From Actinomycetota bacterium (GTDB lineage: Bacteria; Actinomycetota; Thermoleophilia; Solirubrobacterales; 70-9): a stretch of 37,251 nucleotides of DNA. The notes beneath the pieces were generated by a model. That model did no database searches, had not been told where the DNA came from, and was given only the letters and a program-made list of their open reading frames with translations. The stretch covers positions 1 through 37,251 of the forward strand of contig JAFDWB010000034.1 of NCBI GenBank assembly GCA_018268675.1. Direction: 5' to 3'. This document shows positions 1-8,570 of the stretch, piece by piece; position 1 is the first letter of the stretch; the number at the start of each line of letters is the position of its first letter. The position numbers and the translations under genes are program-made.

Positions 1-546
1 GGACCAGTCGGCGAGCGGGTTCAGCTTCCAGAGGCCGAATTTCTTGTCCCAGGTGAACTTCGGGGCCCCGGCCCTGGAGCTGGAATCCGCCCGGCGGACG
101 CCGGCGACCCAGCAGTCTACGGATGCGAGAGCGCGGCGCATCGGCTCCACCTTGCGCACCCCGCAGCAGGCGTCGGGCGCGCGCTTCCAGAGCTCGTCGC
201 CGTACTCCGCCGCCTGCTCGGCGAGGGTCAGGTTGTGGAAGCGGTCGAACTCCACCCCGAGCGCCTCGGCGAGGCGATCGCGGGTCTCGTAGGTCTCCGG
301 GAAGAGGACGTCGGTGTCGAGGTAGAAGAAGCGCGCGTCGGGGTTGATGCGGCTCGCCATGTGCACCGTCACCGAGGTCGTTTTCTGGAACGAGCAGGCG
401 ATGTAGTGGTCCTGCCCGAACTGGTCGAACATCCACTCGATCGTCTCCTGCGCGCTCAGCTCCTCGAGCTCGGCGGCGATCCCCTCGTGATCGAGATCGG
501 TGACTGTCGGCACATTGCCGGACAAGGTGATCGGCGGCGGCTTCAT
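1..546 (-). CDS. cysH: Phosphoadenylyl-/adenylyl-sulfate reductase, C-terminus beyond window
   Basis: Cytoplasmic reductase of activated sulfate (APS or PAPS) to sulfite in assimilatory sulfur metabolism. From the ATG at 546 the frame stays open to base 1 (182 codons). The visible protein has the adenine-nucleotide hydrolase-like fold signatures of CysH: the IACSFQKT loop near residue 50, FYLDTDVLFPETYE, and CCGVRKVEPM, where the paired cysteines are the first half of the Fe-S ligand set in APS-type reductases. The reading ends in KLNPLADWS, typical of the family. The second CxxC and the C-terminal tail lie outside the window, so APS and PAPS specificity cannot be separated. It starts 29 nt after the sulfite reductase stop and is probably co-transcribed with it. 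Confidence 0.9.
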   Translation of the reverse strand, partial: MKPPPITLSGNVPTVTDLDHEGIAAELEELSAQETIEWMFDQFGQDHYIACSFQKTTSVTVHMASRINPDARFFYLDTDVLFPETYETRDRLAEALGVEFDRFHNLTLAEQAAEYGDELWKRAPDACCGVRKVEPMRRALASVDCWVAGVRRADSSSRAGAPKFTWDKKFGLWKLNPLADWS

Positions 547-575
547 CGGTTCCGCGGGTTCCTCGCTCGGGCGAG

Positions 576-2414
576 CTAGATCGCGCACTCCCCTTCGCCG
601 CGGATGACTTCATATGGAGTCGCCCGCTGCCAGTCGATGAACTCTTGCATGGTCTCGAGGGAGAAGTCGACCGGCATGGTCAGGTCCTTGACCTCGGCTT
701 CAAAGCGCTCGGTGCCGACCCGCTCGGCGAAGGCGTTGAACTCCTCGCCCTCGGCGCGCTCGGCCTCGTACAGCCGCACCCAGCGCTCGACCGCCGCGGG
801 GACCCGTTTGGCGGGCAGCCGCGATTTGAGCCGCTTGCCGAAGGCGACGCCGCCCTCGTAGCGGCCGCCGATGTGCGGGATGTAGGCGGGCATCTGGCGG
901 TCGCCGATCTTCAGCGAGGCGCCGTAGAAGCCGATCGTGCCAATGTGGTGCTGGCCGCAACCGTTCGGGCAGCCGCTCATTTTGATGTGGATGCGCTTGG
1001 TCAGCTCATCGTCGATCTGCATCGCGTCGACCCGCTCCTTGATCGCCCGGTTGAGGCCCATCGAGGAGGTGATCCCGAGTTTGCAGCTGTCGGTGCCCGG
1101 GCAGGAGACCACGTCGGTGATCTCGCGGGCGCCCGCCTCGCCGAGGCCGAGGGCGGAGAGCCGCTGCCAGACGTCGTAGAGCGACCCGTCGCGGACCCAG
1201 CGCAGGACGAAGTTCTGCTGCACGGTGCTGCGGGCGTTGCCGCCGCAGAACTCCCGCATGATCTGGGCGAGGCCGCGGAACTGCTCCGGCGTGAGGTCGC
1301 CGCGGGTGACCTTGACCTCGACCGTCGAGAATCCCTCCTGGCGCTGCGCCTGCACGTTGCCGGCGAGGAAGCGTTCGAACTGGGAGCGGTCGCCGTTCGG
1401 GGACGCGGCGGCGGCGGGCGGCGCCGGGGCGCGGCTCTCCTCGTCGTCGACGAAGCTCAGCCGCTCGACCAGCTCGGCGCCGAAGTCGCGCTCGCCGACC
1501 CAGTCGCCCTCGAGCTCCTCCTCGACCTGATCGCGGAAGGCGTCGATCCCGATCTTGTCGACCAGCACCTTGATCCGGGCGCGGGCGCGGTTGGCGCGCA
1601 GCCAGTCCTGGCGGTCGAAGATCCGCAGTACCGCCTCCGAGACCTTCAGGTAGTCGCCGTTGTCGGCCTCGACGAACTCGAAGAGAGTCGGCGCGATGCG
1701 GGGCATGATCGCGGTGCCGCCGCCGACCCGGATCTCGAAGCCCTTGACCCCGTCCCGTTCGCGGGAGAGGAAGGCGATGTCGTGGATGCCGGTGATCGCC
1801 CGGTCCTCGTCGGAGCCGGAGAAGGCGGTCTTGATCTTGCGCGGCATCAGCTGCGTCGTCGGGTGGCGGACGAAGTAGCGGACGTAGGCGCCGGCGTATG
1901 GCGTCGGGTCGAAGATCTCGTCCCCGGCGACACCCGCCCAGGGGTCGCCGGTCACGTTGCGGACCGTGTTGCCGCAGCCCTCGCGGGAGGAGAGCCCGGC
2001 CTCGGCGATCTCCCGCAGGAGCTTCTCCGCGTCGGGCAGCGGCACGTGGTGGATCTGGATGTTCTGGCGGGTGGTGATGTGGCCTTTGACCAGCGGCGCG
2101 TACTTCTCGACCACGCTGGCGAAGGTGTCCATCTGCTCGGGGCTGACGCCGCCGAAGGGGAGCTTCACGCGGATCATCTGGACGTCGGACTGGCGCTGCC
2201 CGTAGACGCCCTGTCTGAGGCGGAACGGGATGAACTCCAGCTCCTCCTTGCGCCCCGACAGGAAGCTCTCGGCTTCGTTGTCGAAATCGTCGAACTCGCG
2301 CTCGATGATCGGGATGATGTGGCCGGGGACGTTCTCATAGGTCTCCGGGTTGTCGAGGGTGCCGACGCGGCCCTTCCCTCGCTGCTCCTTGTTCTCGGTG
2401 ACGGTTAGCTCCAT
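576..2414 (-). CDS. Ferredoxin-type sulfite (or nitrite) reductase, sirohaem and 4Fe-4S
   Basis: Six-electron reductase of the nitrite/sulfite reductase haemoprotein family, 612 aa from the ATG at 2414. Two ferredoxin-like halves are visible: TTRQNIQIHHVPL near 114-126 and the second NFVLRW repeat near 401. The sirohaem/Fe-S ligands are present as C438-x5-C444 and C482-x3-C486. Family members reduce either sulfite or nitrite. The cysH gene 29 nt downstream argues for sulfite to sulfide in cysteine synthesis (inference). A TTG two codons upstream of the ATG would add three residues. I prefer the ATG because TAATTT lies 7 nt before it, as in a leaderless promoter, and no ribosome binding site is visible. 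Confidence 0.88.
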   Translation of the reverse strand: MELTVTENKEQRGKGRVGTLDNPETYENVPGHIIPIIEREFDDFDNEAESFLSGRKEELEFIPFRLRQGVYGQRQSDVQMIRVKLPFGGVSPEQMDTFASVVEKYAPLVKGHITTRQNIQIHHVPLPDAEKLLREIAEAGLSSREGCGNTVRNVTGDPWAGVAGDEIFDPTPYAGAYVRYFVRHPTTQLMPRKIKTAFSGSDEDRAITGIHDIAFLSRERDGVKGFEIRVGGGTAIMPRIAPTLFEFVEADNGDYLKVSEAVLRIFDRQDWLRANRARARIKVLVDKIGIDAFRDQVEEELEGDWVGERDFGAELVERLSFVDDEESRAPAPPAAAASPNGDRSQFERFLAGNVQAQRQEGFSTVEVKVTRGDLTPEQFRGLAQIMREFCGGNARSTVQQNFVLRWVRDGSLYDVWQRLSALGLGEAGAREITDVVSCPGTDSCKLGITSSMGLNRAIKERVDAMQIDDELTKRIHIKMSGCPNGCGQHHIGTIGFYGASLKIGDRQMPAYIPHIGGRYEGGVAFGKRLKSRLPAKRVPAAVERWVRLYEAERAEGEEFNAFAERVGTERFEAEVKDLTMPVDFSLETMQEFIDWQRATPYEVIRGEGECAI

Positions 2415-2480
2415 GCGGAGCAAATTAGCAAAACCCTGACCGGGATTAGGGTATTTATCCGAGAAGTTTTCTAACTTGGC
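2415..2480 (-). promoter_or_regulatory. AT-rich promoter region of the sulfite reductase gene
   Basis: Clearly AT-richer than its surroundings. On the minus strand TAATTT (2422-2427 on the plus strand) ends 7 nt before the ATG, fitting a -10 box of a leaderless transcript. The GGGATTAGGG/CCCTAATCCC stretch upstream may be part of an operator, but no clear dyad is seen. Confidence 0.45.
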
Positions 2481-2870
2481 TCAGGAGCTACGTTTGCGGG
2501 CCTGGATCACCGCCGCCGCTTCCCCCGACTCGGCTACGTAACCGCCCTCCGGCTCGAACGGCAGGCCCTCTTCCTCCCAGCCGACAGCGCCCTCGCGGAG
2601 CTTCGCCGTGTCGTAGCCGGCCTCGGCCAGCGCGGTCGTCGCCATCGAGGAGCGGTTGCCGCCGCGGCAGTAGAAGATCACCGCCCGGTCCTTGTCGAGC
2701 TCGCCGGCGCGCGCCGGCAGCTCCGGCAGCGCGATGTGGATCGCACCGGGCAGGTGCCCGGCCTCCCACTCGTGGTCGGCGCGCACGTCGACCAGTTGGG
2801 CGCCCGCGTCGAGCATCTCCCGCGCCTCGGCACGGGAGACCTCGCGCGGCGACGCGGCGGCGTTCGCCAT
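2481..2870 (-). CDS. Single-domain rhodanese-like sulfurtransferase
   Basis: Small cytoplasmic rhodanese, 129 aa from ATG 2870. The fold markers are LVDVRADHEWEAGHLPGAIHI (about residues 26-47) and the active-site loop CRGGNRS, whose cysteine would carry the persulfide. Loop length and sequence fit thiosulfate or thiol sulfurtransferases of the GlpE/PspE type. The ATG overlaps the dodecin stop as TGATG, so translation is probably coupled. A TTG one codon earlier is possible. It lies between dodecin and sulfite reductase, which suggests a sulfane-sulfur handling role beside sulfate assimilation. The true acceptor is unknown. Confidence 0.85.
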   Translation of the reverse strand: MANAAASPREVSRAEAREMLDAGAQLVDVRADHEWEAGHLPGAIHIALPELPARAGELDKDRAVIFYCRGGNRSSMATTALAEAGYDTAKLREGAVGWEEEGLPFEPEGGYVAESGEAAAVIQARKRSS

Positions 2871-3079
2871 CAACCGACCTCCGAGCCCTCGATCAGGAAG
2901 GCGACCCGGACGTGGGCCCGGTACTCGTCGAGGTTCTCGCCGCGGATCCCCGTCGACACGATGTCGACGGCGCGGATGTTGCGCAGCGATCCCTGCGCCT
3001 GCGCCAGCGCTTGTTTGGCGGCATCGTCGGTCGACGTCTTGGAGCTACCGACGAGCTCGATGATTTTCACGACTGCCAT
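2870..3079 (-). CDS. Dodecin, flavin-storage protein
   Basis: 69 aa, the usual dodecin length. The sequence follows the family pattern: MAVVKIIELVGSS at the start, a helix with DDAAKQALAQAQ, then RNIRAVDIVS and the closing strand EYRAHVRVAFLIE. Dodecins form hollow 12-mers that bind flavins (or flavin and CoA) and buffer free flavin. The start is the ATG at 3079, inside the last 13 nt of the upstream 67-aa gene, with a GAGGAGGAGCGA-like ribosome binding site on the minus strand. The stop overlaps the rhodanese start. Flavin storage next to flavin- and sirohaem-dependent sulfur enzymes is plausible context only. Confidence 0.9.
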   Translation of the reverse strand: MAVVKIIELVGSSKTSTDDAAKQALAQAQGSLRNIRAVDIVSTGIRGENLDEYRAHVRVAFLIEGSEVG

Positions 3080-3270
3080 CTCGCTCCTCCTCCTTGTGGG
3101 TCCTGGATGTCTTGCTTGGCGCTCACTCCCTCGAGCAGCGCGGCACGCTGCCACGGTCCGATCGCGTCCTTCGTCTCCTCCCGCGGCGGCGCGGCGAGCT
3201 CCGCCTCGAAGCGCGCGATCGCCGCTGCGATCGCCGCCGCCTCGTCTCCGGTCGCGGTCTTCTCGGCCAC
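3067..3270 (-). CDS. Small protein of unknown function, 67 aa
   Basis: GTG start at 3270, 67 aa. A helical alanine-rich N-terminus (EAAAIAAAIARFEAEL) is followed by GPWQRAALLEGV. The pattern faintly recalls the short epsilon-type subunits of actinobacterial acyl-CoA carboxylases, but I would not name it so. It looks real for two reasons. TAAAGT lies 6 nt before the GTG, the same leaderless arrangement as at other genes here. Its 3' end also overlaps the dodecin gene by 13 nt, so it heads the dodecin-rhodanese operon. Confidence 0.6.
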   Translation of the reverse strand: MAEKTATGDEAAAIAAAIARFEAELAAPPREETKDAIGPWQRAALLEGVSAKQDIQDPQGGGARWQS

Positions 3271-3282
3271 CGCCTCACTTTA
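3271..3282 (-). promoter_or_regulatory. Leaderless -10 box of the 67-aa/dodecin/rhodanese operon
   Basis: ACTTTA at 3277-3282 reads TAAAGT on the minus strand and ends 6 nt before the GTG at 3270. No purine-rich ribosome binding site lies between, so the transcript probably begins at the start codon. Confidence 0.4.
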
Positions 3283-4220
3283 TGCCGGCGCGCCGCGCCA
3301 GGTGCCGTCGCAGCGAGTCGAGGACCGCGCCGGGTTCGCGATCCAGGCGCGGCCCGGTGACCCTGGTGGTCTCGATCCCGGCGTGGAGGAGCTCGTCGTC
3401 CCTGACCCGGTCTTCCTCGAAGGAGAGGCGGGAGCCGTGGGTCCCGTAGACGTCCAGTTCCACCCCGAAGCCCTCCTCCTCCCAGAAGGCGTCGATCTCA
3501 TGGCCGGCGACGAAGCGGTTCATCGACGGCAGAGGGAGCCCGGCCTCGCGCACGACCTGCAGGAAGCGACGCTCGAGGCCCGAGCGGGTGAAGGCCGGCG
3601 TCTCCCGGTAGAGGTCGAGCGCGGCGCGGAGCTTCGGCGCGCCCGGGTGGTCCGGGCACCGGGCGAGGACCCGGCGGATCGGCCCAAGGTCGAATACCTG
3701 CAGGTCCGACGCCCGCTCGAGCACCCGCTGCACCGTGCGGCGCTCCCCCGTCGCCGCCAGATCGAGGTAGGTCCGGGCCAGGGAGGTGACCGGGATCCCG
3801 TCCCGGACCGCCCGTTCGTCGGCCCGCAGCACCGAGCAGTGGACGACGTAAGGTCGCCGTGAGCGGCGCGGCTTGGGCGTCGTCACCTCGATCGGCCGCG
3901 GCCGATACCGGAGCAGGTCCCAGACCCAGGCCGCCGCTCGATGGCTGGCGACGATCGGCTGGTGCCCCTTTGACCACCCGCGCCGGCGCCGCCGCCAACA
4001 CCGCCGCCATGCACCACCCCTCCCAGGTCAGATCCTCGTGCCCGACCGCGTAGACCCCGCGGTAGACGCGGAGCAACCGTCCCGACCTCTCGGAGTCCGA
4101 GATCCACATTCGCGCGTAATCCAGGCTTGCCAATTGCCGGGCCGAGATGACACCGTGCTGCCTGGTCGCCAGCGCGGCCAACCGGTCATGTGCCCGTACC
4201 CTTCGACGCTTGTCTTCCAT
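3275..4220 (-). pseudogene. AbiEi antitoxin-like/DUF559-type protein, frameshifted
   Basis: Two overlapping frames make one recognisable protein of about 315 aa. The first (ATG 4220) gives the winged-helix part typical of AbiEi-like proteins: QHGVISARQLASLD, then LLRVYRGVYAVGH. It then slips at the AAAGGGG run (plus-strand 3965-3971). The second frame resumes with VASHRAAAWVWDLLRYRP and runs to the stop at 3275. It ends in an endonuclease-like C-terminal domain (HEIDAFWEEEGFGVELDVYG, about 100 residues before the end). One extra base in the run explains the break. It may be a true mutation or a read error. No toxin partner lies beside it. The family is common as solitary genes in actinobacteria. 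The start codon sits in the loop of a 33-bp palindrome. Confidence 0.75.
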
Positions 4221-4236
4221 ACGAAGACAAGCGTCG
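4204..4236. repeat. 33-bp perfect palindrome, copy 1
   Basis: Arms CGACGCTTGTCTTC (4204-4217) and its exact complement (4223-4236) enclose the loop CATAC. The same 33 bp, inverted, recurs at 35846-35878 inside birA. The identity extends to 36 bp with three flanking G. The ATG of the AbiEi-like gene (4218-4220, minus) lies in the loop and its next codons in the stem. Confidence 0.9.
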
Positions 4237-4240
4237 GGGA

Positions 4241-4267
4241 GGGGGTGGCTTACCCCCCGAAGCTTCG
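4241..4267. terminator. Small inverted repeats between ald and the AbiEi-like gene
   Basis: GGGGGT (4241-4246) pairs with ACCCCC (4252-4257) around GGCTT. The palindrome CGAAGCTTCG follows at 4258-4267. They lie just downstream of the ald stop (minus strand) and may help terminate it. No T-run follows. Confidence 0.35.
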
Positions 4268-4290
4268 GTTGGTGTGCGGGAGGTGGGGGG

Positions 4291-5412
4291 TTAGGAGAGG
4301 CTGAGGGCCTCGTCGAGGGGGACGAAGGGCATGCCGACGCCCTCGGCCACCGCGGGGTGCGTCACCTTGCCGGCGGCGACGTTGACGCCGGGGCGCAGGC
4401 CGGGGATGCGCTTGATCGCGCCCGCCAGGCCGTCGTCGGCGATCGCGATCGCGTAGGGCAGGGTCGCGTTGGTGAGCGCCTGGGTCGAGGTGATCGGCAC
4501 CGCGCCGGGCATGTTGGCGACGCAGTAGTGGACGATGCCGTCGACCTCGAAGGTCGGTTCGTGATGGGTGGTCGGATGGGAGGTTTCGAAACAGCCGCCC
4601 TGGTCGATCGCCACGTCGACCATCACCGCGCCCGGCTTCATCAGCTTCAGGTCGTCGCGCGTGATCACGTAGGGCGCGCGGGCGCCGTGGACCAGCACGG
4701 CGCCGATGATCAGGTCGGCGCGCGGCAGCATCTCCTCGACCGCCAGCGTGGTCGAGTAGACGGTCGAGCAGCGGCCGCCAAAGATCACGTCGAGCTCCCG
4801 CAGCCGGTCGATCGAGCGGTCGAAGACGAAGACGTCGGCCTCCATCCCGATCGCGATGAAGGCGGCGTTCATGCCGACCACGCCGCCGCCGATCACCATC
4901 ACGTTGGCCGCCGCCACGCCGGGCACGCCGCCGAGCAGGATCCCCCGCCCGCCCTCCGGCTTCTGCAGCATGTAGGCGCCCGCCTGGGTCGCGATCTTCC
5001 CCGCCACCTCGCTCATCGGCGCCAGCAGCGGCAGTCCCCCGCCCGCGTCCTCGACCGTCTCGTAGGCGACCGCCGTCACCCCCGACTCGGTGAGCCCGCG
5101 CGTCTGCTCCGGGTCGGGCGCCAGGTGCAGGTAGGTGAACAGCAGCTGGTCGGGACGCAGCATCGCGATCTCGCTCGCCTGCAGCTCCTTGACGTGGAGG
5201 ATCATCTCCGCCCCGGCGAAGACCGCTGCCGCGTCGGGGACGATCGTCGCCCCCTGCAGCGTGTAGCGCTCGTCGGTGATCGCGCTGCCCTCGCCGGCGC
5301 CCGCCTGGATCAGCACCTCGTGCCCGTGCTCGACCATTTCCCGCACCCCGGCCGGGGTGATCGCCACGCGGTACTCGTCGGACTTGATCTCGGTCGGGAC
5401 GCCGATCCTCAT
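4291..5412 (-). CDS. ald: Alanine dehydrogenase
   Basis: NAD-dependent oxidative deamination of L-alanine to pyruvate and ammonium, reversible. 373 aa from ATG 5412, the normal Ald length. Visible marks are the N-terminal [10 protein letters not shown], catalytic K75 (HVKE) and H96 (YLHLAP), the Rossmann motif [12 protein letters not shown] near 170-182, and VDVAIDQGG with the substrate-side segment that follows. The start was chosen over the longer open frame because MRIGVPTE is the family start and its ATG overlaps the PucR stop (ATGA). It is the last gene of an aminotransferase-PucR-ald operon, where it could regenerate pyruvate from the alanine made by the aminotransferase. Confidence 0.95.
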   Translation of the reverse strand: MRIGVPTEIKSDEYRVAITPAGVREMVEHGHEVLIQAGAGEGSAITDERYTLQGATIVPDAAAVFAGAEMILHVKELQASEIAMLRPDQLLFTYLHLAPDPEQTRGLTESGVTAVAYETVEDAGGGLPLLAPMSEVAGKIATQAGAYMLQKPEGGRGILLGGVPGVAAANVMVIGGGVVGMNAAFIAIGMEADVFVFDRSIDRLRELDVIFGGRCSTVYSTTLAVEEMLPRADLIIGAVLVHGARAPYVITRDDLKLMKPGAVMVDVAIDQGGCFETSHPTTHHEPTFEVDGIVHYCVANMPGAVPITSTQALTNATLPYAIAIADDGLAGAIKRIPGLRPGVNVAAGKVTHPAVAEGVGMPFVPLDEALSLS

Positions 5413-6968
5413 TGACTTACCAACTCCCTTGCTCGCAGTGCCAGCCAGAACTCGATCCGGTCGTGGGCGCGCGAGAGGTCGCGCCCGGTCAGCTCTTCCA
5501 CCTTGCGCATCCGGTAGCGCAGGGTGTGACGGTGGCAGTAGACCTCGCGCGCGGCGCGCTCCCACTGCCCGTTCTGCTCGATGAACGCCTCCAACGAGCG
5601 CAGCAGCTCGCCGCCATACTCCTCGTCGCCTTCCTCGATCGGCCCGAGCACGGAGTCGCAGTAGAGGCTCAGCGCGTCGTCGTCCTGGATCGAGAGCAGC
5701 AGGGTGAAGGCGCCGAGGTCACGCCAGGAGGCGACCTCGGGGGCGGAGCCGTTGGCGAAGGCGGTGGCGTCGAGCGCGCAGCGCGCCTCGTGGAAGGAGT
5801 GGCGCAGGGACTCCGGCGCGGCGGCGCGGCTGGCGGCGGCGCGGACCGGGCCGCGCTCGGCGGCGAGCGCCTTGCGGGCCGCGGCGGCGACCGGGATCGG
5901 GTCGTGGTCGACGGCGTCGACCACCGCGCAGAGGAGCTCGCGGCCGCCGAGCTCGTGCGGGGCGACGACCGCCGGGCAGCCCTCCGCGGTCAGCGCCGCT
6001 TCCAGCGTCGGCGCCGCCGCCGCCGGGTGGTCGATCGCGAAGACGAGCACCGCGGCGTCGCCGCCGATCCCGAAGGGCTCGAGCCGGCGGCGCAGCTCGA
6101 GCGGCTCCATCCGCCCGCCGAGCGCCCCGGCGAGGACGTCGCCCGCCAGCCGCCGCTCGGTCTCCCGCGCCACCCGCCGGCGCATCAGCTCGAGCGCGAC
6201 GATCGCCACCGCCTGCTGCAGGATCAGCCGCTCGAAGTCCCCGAGGCCGCCCGAGTCGCGGACGATCACCACCCAGGCCTGCGGCGGCCCGCCGCCCGGC
6301 GAGACGACCGGGTGCGCGAGCGCCCGCCCCGCCAGCGAGGGGTGCGAGGGCACGAACGGGTGGCCGTCGCCGGCGTGGCCGACGACCTCGCGGCGGATGC
6401 CCGCGACCGCGTCGGCGGAGAGCTGGCGACGGAAGCCGCGGCCCGCGAGCCGCTCCCCGCGCCCGTCGAGGATCGCCACCGTCCCGCCCACCGCCGAGGC
6501 GACGGTCGCCGCGATTTCCTCCAGCCCGCGCTCCTCCAGCACCAGCCGCTCGAGCCGCCGCTGGATCGCCAGCCCGCGCTGCAGCACCTCGTACTGCTCG
6601 TTGACCAGGCGCGTGAACGCCTTCTCGGTGATCGCGATGAACGGGGTCGAGTAGGGGACCTCGAAGAGCGGGAAGTCGCGTTTCTTGGCCTCATCGACCA
6701 GCCCTTTGGGCAGCCGTTTGTGGCTGAACCCGGTGCCGAAGCCGAGCCCCGCCAGGTTGCGCTCGGCGAGGTCGGCGACGAAGGCGCGCTGCTTGCGGTC
6801 GGTGTCTAGCGGGATGCCGGTGGTCAGCATCAGCTCCCCGCCCGACAGCCAGGGCGTCGGGTCCTGCAGCTCGGAGATGTGCACCCAGCGGACCGGCGCG
6901 TCGGCGCTCCCCGCGCCGGCGGCCAGCTCCAGATCGAGCTCGTCTAGGAGGCTCTGGACCGTGAGCAC
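5409..6968 (-). CDS. PucR-family transcriptional regulator
   Basis: 519 aa. Residues about 1-125 form the PucR N-terminal domain (WVHISELQDPTPWLSGGELML near 28-48). A GGDEF-like middle region follows, and the C-terminal helix-turn-helix shows AAREVYCHRHTLRYRMRKVE about 40 residues from the end. Such regulators often control purine, amino-acid or polyamine catabolic genes next to them and sense a metabolite. The start is GTG 6968, preceded by GGAAGGGGAG at good spacing, 18 nt after the aminotransferase stop. The stop overlaps the ald start. The likely targets are this operon and the divergent pot operon (inference). Confidence 0.88.
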   Translation of the reverse strand: MLTVQSLLDELDLELAAGAGSADAPVRWVHISELQDPTPWLSGGELMLTTGIPLDTDRKQRAFVADLAERNLAGLGFGTGFSHKRLPKGLVDEAKKRDFPLFEVPYSTPFIAITEKAFTRLVNEQYEVLQRGLAIQRRLERLVLEERGLEEIAATVASAVGGTVAILDGRGERLAGRGFRRQLSADAVAGIRREVVGHAGDGHPFVPSHPSLAGRALAHPVVSPGGGPPQAWVVIVRDSGGLGDFERLILQQAVAIVALELMRRRVARETERRLAGDVLAGALGGRMEPLELRRRLEPFGIGGDAAVLVFAIDHPAAAAPTLEAALTAEGCPAVVAPHELGGRELLCAVVDAVDHDPIPVAAAARKALAAERGPVRAAASRAAAPESLRHSFHEARCALDATAFANGSAPEVASWRDLGAFTLLLSIQDDDALSLYCDSVLGPIEEGDEEYGGELLRSLEAFIEQNGQWERAAREVYCHRHTLRYRMRKVEELTGRDLSRAHDRIEFWLALRARELVSQ

Positions 6969-6986
6969 ATCGGCTCCCCTTCCGGA

Positions 6987-8363
6987 TCAGCCGGTCATCT
7001 GGTCCCACGCCTCGCTGAGGACGCCGGACAAGACGTCGTGGATTTCGTCGAACTGCTCGGTGTCGCAGATCAGCGGCGGCGCCAGCTGGATCACCGGGTC
7101 ACCGCGGTCGTCGGCGCGACAGATCAGCCCGCGCTTGTAGAGCTCGCCGGAGAGGAAGCCGCGCAGCAGGCGCTCGGACTCCTCGTCGTCGAAGCTCTCC
7201 TTAGTCTCCTTGTCTTTGACCAACTCGATCGCCTGGAAGAAGCCGGCGCCGCGCACGTCGCCGACGATCGGCAGCTCGCGCAGGGACTCCAGCATGCCCC
7301 GGAACTCGCCCTCCTTGGCGCGCACGTGGCCGCAGAGGTCCTCGCGCTCGAAGACGTCGATGTTCGCCAGCGCGATCGCCGCCGCCACCGGGTGGCCGGC
7401 GAAGGTGAAGCCGTGGGCGAAGGAGGCGTCGCCCTCGCTGAACGGCTCGAAGACCCGGTCGGAGGCGATCACCGCCCCCATCGGCGCGTAGGCCGAGGTG
7501 ATCCCCTTCGCCGTGGTGATCATGTCGGGCTGGTAGCCGAACCGTTCGCAGCCGAAGTAGTGGCCGAGCCGGCCCCAGGCGCAGATCACCTCGTCGGAGA
7601 TCATCAGCACGTCGTACTGATCGCAGATCTCGCGGACCCGCTGGAAGTACCCGTCGGGCGGGACGAAGCAGCCGCCCGCGTTCTGGACCGGCTCGAGGAT
7701 CACCGCGGCGACCGTCTCCGGCCCCTCGAAGACGATCCGCTCCTCGATCGCGTCGGCGGCCCACATCGGGTCGCGGTCCTCGGGCCAGCGGTAGATGTTC
7801 GTGTTCGGCACGTGGCAGGCGCCGGAGACCAGCGGTTCGAACTGGTTGCGGAGGTTCGTGATGCCGGTCGCCGAGAGCGCCCCCAAGGAGGTGCCGTGGT
7901 AGGCGACCTCGCGGGCGATGAATTTGTGCTTCTGGCCTTTGCCGTGGGCGCGGTGGAAGTTGCGCGCGAGCTTCAGTGCCGACTCGACCGCCTCGGAGCC
8001 GCCGTCGGTGAAGAAGACGCGGTTCAGTTCGCCGGGCGCGAGACCGGCGATCCGCGCCGCCAGTTCGATCGCCCGCGGGTGGGCGTAGCTCCACAGGGTG
8101 TAGAAGTCGAGCTCTTCGACCTGGCGCGCCGCCGCCTCGCCGTACTCGGCGCGACCGTGGCCGGCGTTGACGCAGAAGAGCGCCGACAGGCCGTCCAGAT
8201 AGCGGTTGCCGTGCTCGTCGTAGACGTAGCAACCGTCCGCCCGCGTGATCAGCGGGATCTCGTGCTCGGGGCTGTAAGACCCCATCCGCGAGAAGTGCAT
8301 CCAGAGATGCTCGCGGGCCATCTTCTGCAGTTCCGAGTCGACTACCTGTGGTGCGGACGCCAT
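6987..8363 (-). CDS. Class III (omega) aminotransferase, probably amine:pyruvate
   Basis: PLP enzyme, 458 aa. It has the class III layout: the N-terminal YLDGLSALFCVNAGHG, the FFTDGGSEAVESALKLAR phosphate/PLP region (117-134), ISDEVICAWGR with D257, and the Schiff-base lysine K286 in TTAKGITSAYAPMG. The N-terminus (LWMHFSRMGSY) and overall length resemble putrescine-, cadaverine- or beta-alanine-pyruvate transaminases. Location beside ald and across from PotADBC supports an amine plus pyruvate to aldehyde plus alanine reaction. The exact substrate is inference. ATG 8363 is preceded by GGAAGGAGAG. It is the first gene of the operon. Confidence 0.87.
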   Translation of the reverse strand: MASAPQVVDSELQKMAREHLWMHFSRMGSYSPEHEIPLITRADGCYVYDEHGNRYLDGLSALFCVNAGHGRAEYGEAAARQVEELDFYTLWSYAHPRAIELAARIAGLAPGELNRVFFTDGGSEAVESALKLARNFHRAHGKGQKHKFIAREVAYHGTSLGALSATGITNLRNQFEPLVSGACHVPNTNIYRWPEDRDPMWAADAIEERIVFEGPETVAAVILEPVQNAGGCFVPPDGYFQRVREICDQYDVLMISDEVICAWGRLGHYFGCERFGYQPDMITTAKGITSAYAPMGAVIASDRVFEPFSEGDASFAHGFTFAGHPVAAAIALANIDVFEREDLCGHVRAKEGEFRGMLESLRELPIVGDVRGAGFFQAIELVKDKETKESFDDEESERLLRGFLSGELYKRGLICRADDRGDPVIQLAPPLICDTEQFDEIHDVLSGVLSEAWDQMTG

Positions 8364-8570
8364 GCCGCTCTCCTTCCGAACGCTTGCGACGTTATGGACA
8401 AAGCTAGAGGCCTACGGGGGCGCGCGCAAGTAGCTCTCGGTTCAAGCGCTGGGAATCCCGTTGTACATCCGGTATAAGTCGGCTGTGTCCTTTTAGGACA
8501 TTCGCCACTTGCCACGCGTGCCACCGGGGCATACCGTCGGCTGACGGAGATGGGGATCTCAGGAGGAGAG
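8364..8570. promoter_or_regulatory. Divergent control region between aminotransferase and pot operons
   Basis: 207 nt without a gene. It contains the dyad TGTCCT-TTT-AGGACA (8486-8500) and, just to its left, TTGTACATCCGGTATAAGT (8461-8479), which could be promoter elements for the pot operon. An AGGAGGAGAG ribosome binding site occupies 8561-8570. The dyad is a reasonable operator candidate for the PucR regulator or another factor, but only one copy is visible. Confidence 0.45.

Noticed and set aside
3498-4220. Programmed frameshift in the AbiEi-like gene
   Set aside because: The AAAGGGG run needs a plus-one move. It does not fit the usual minus-one slippery pattern, and a simple one-base change explains it.
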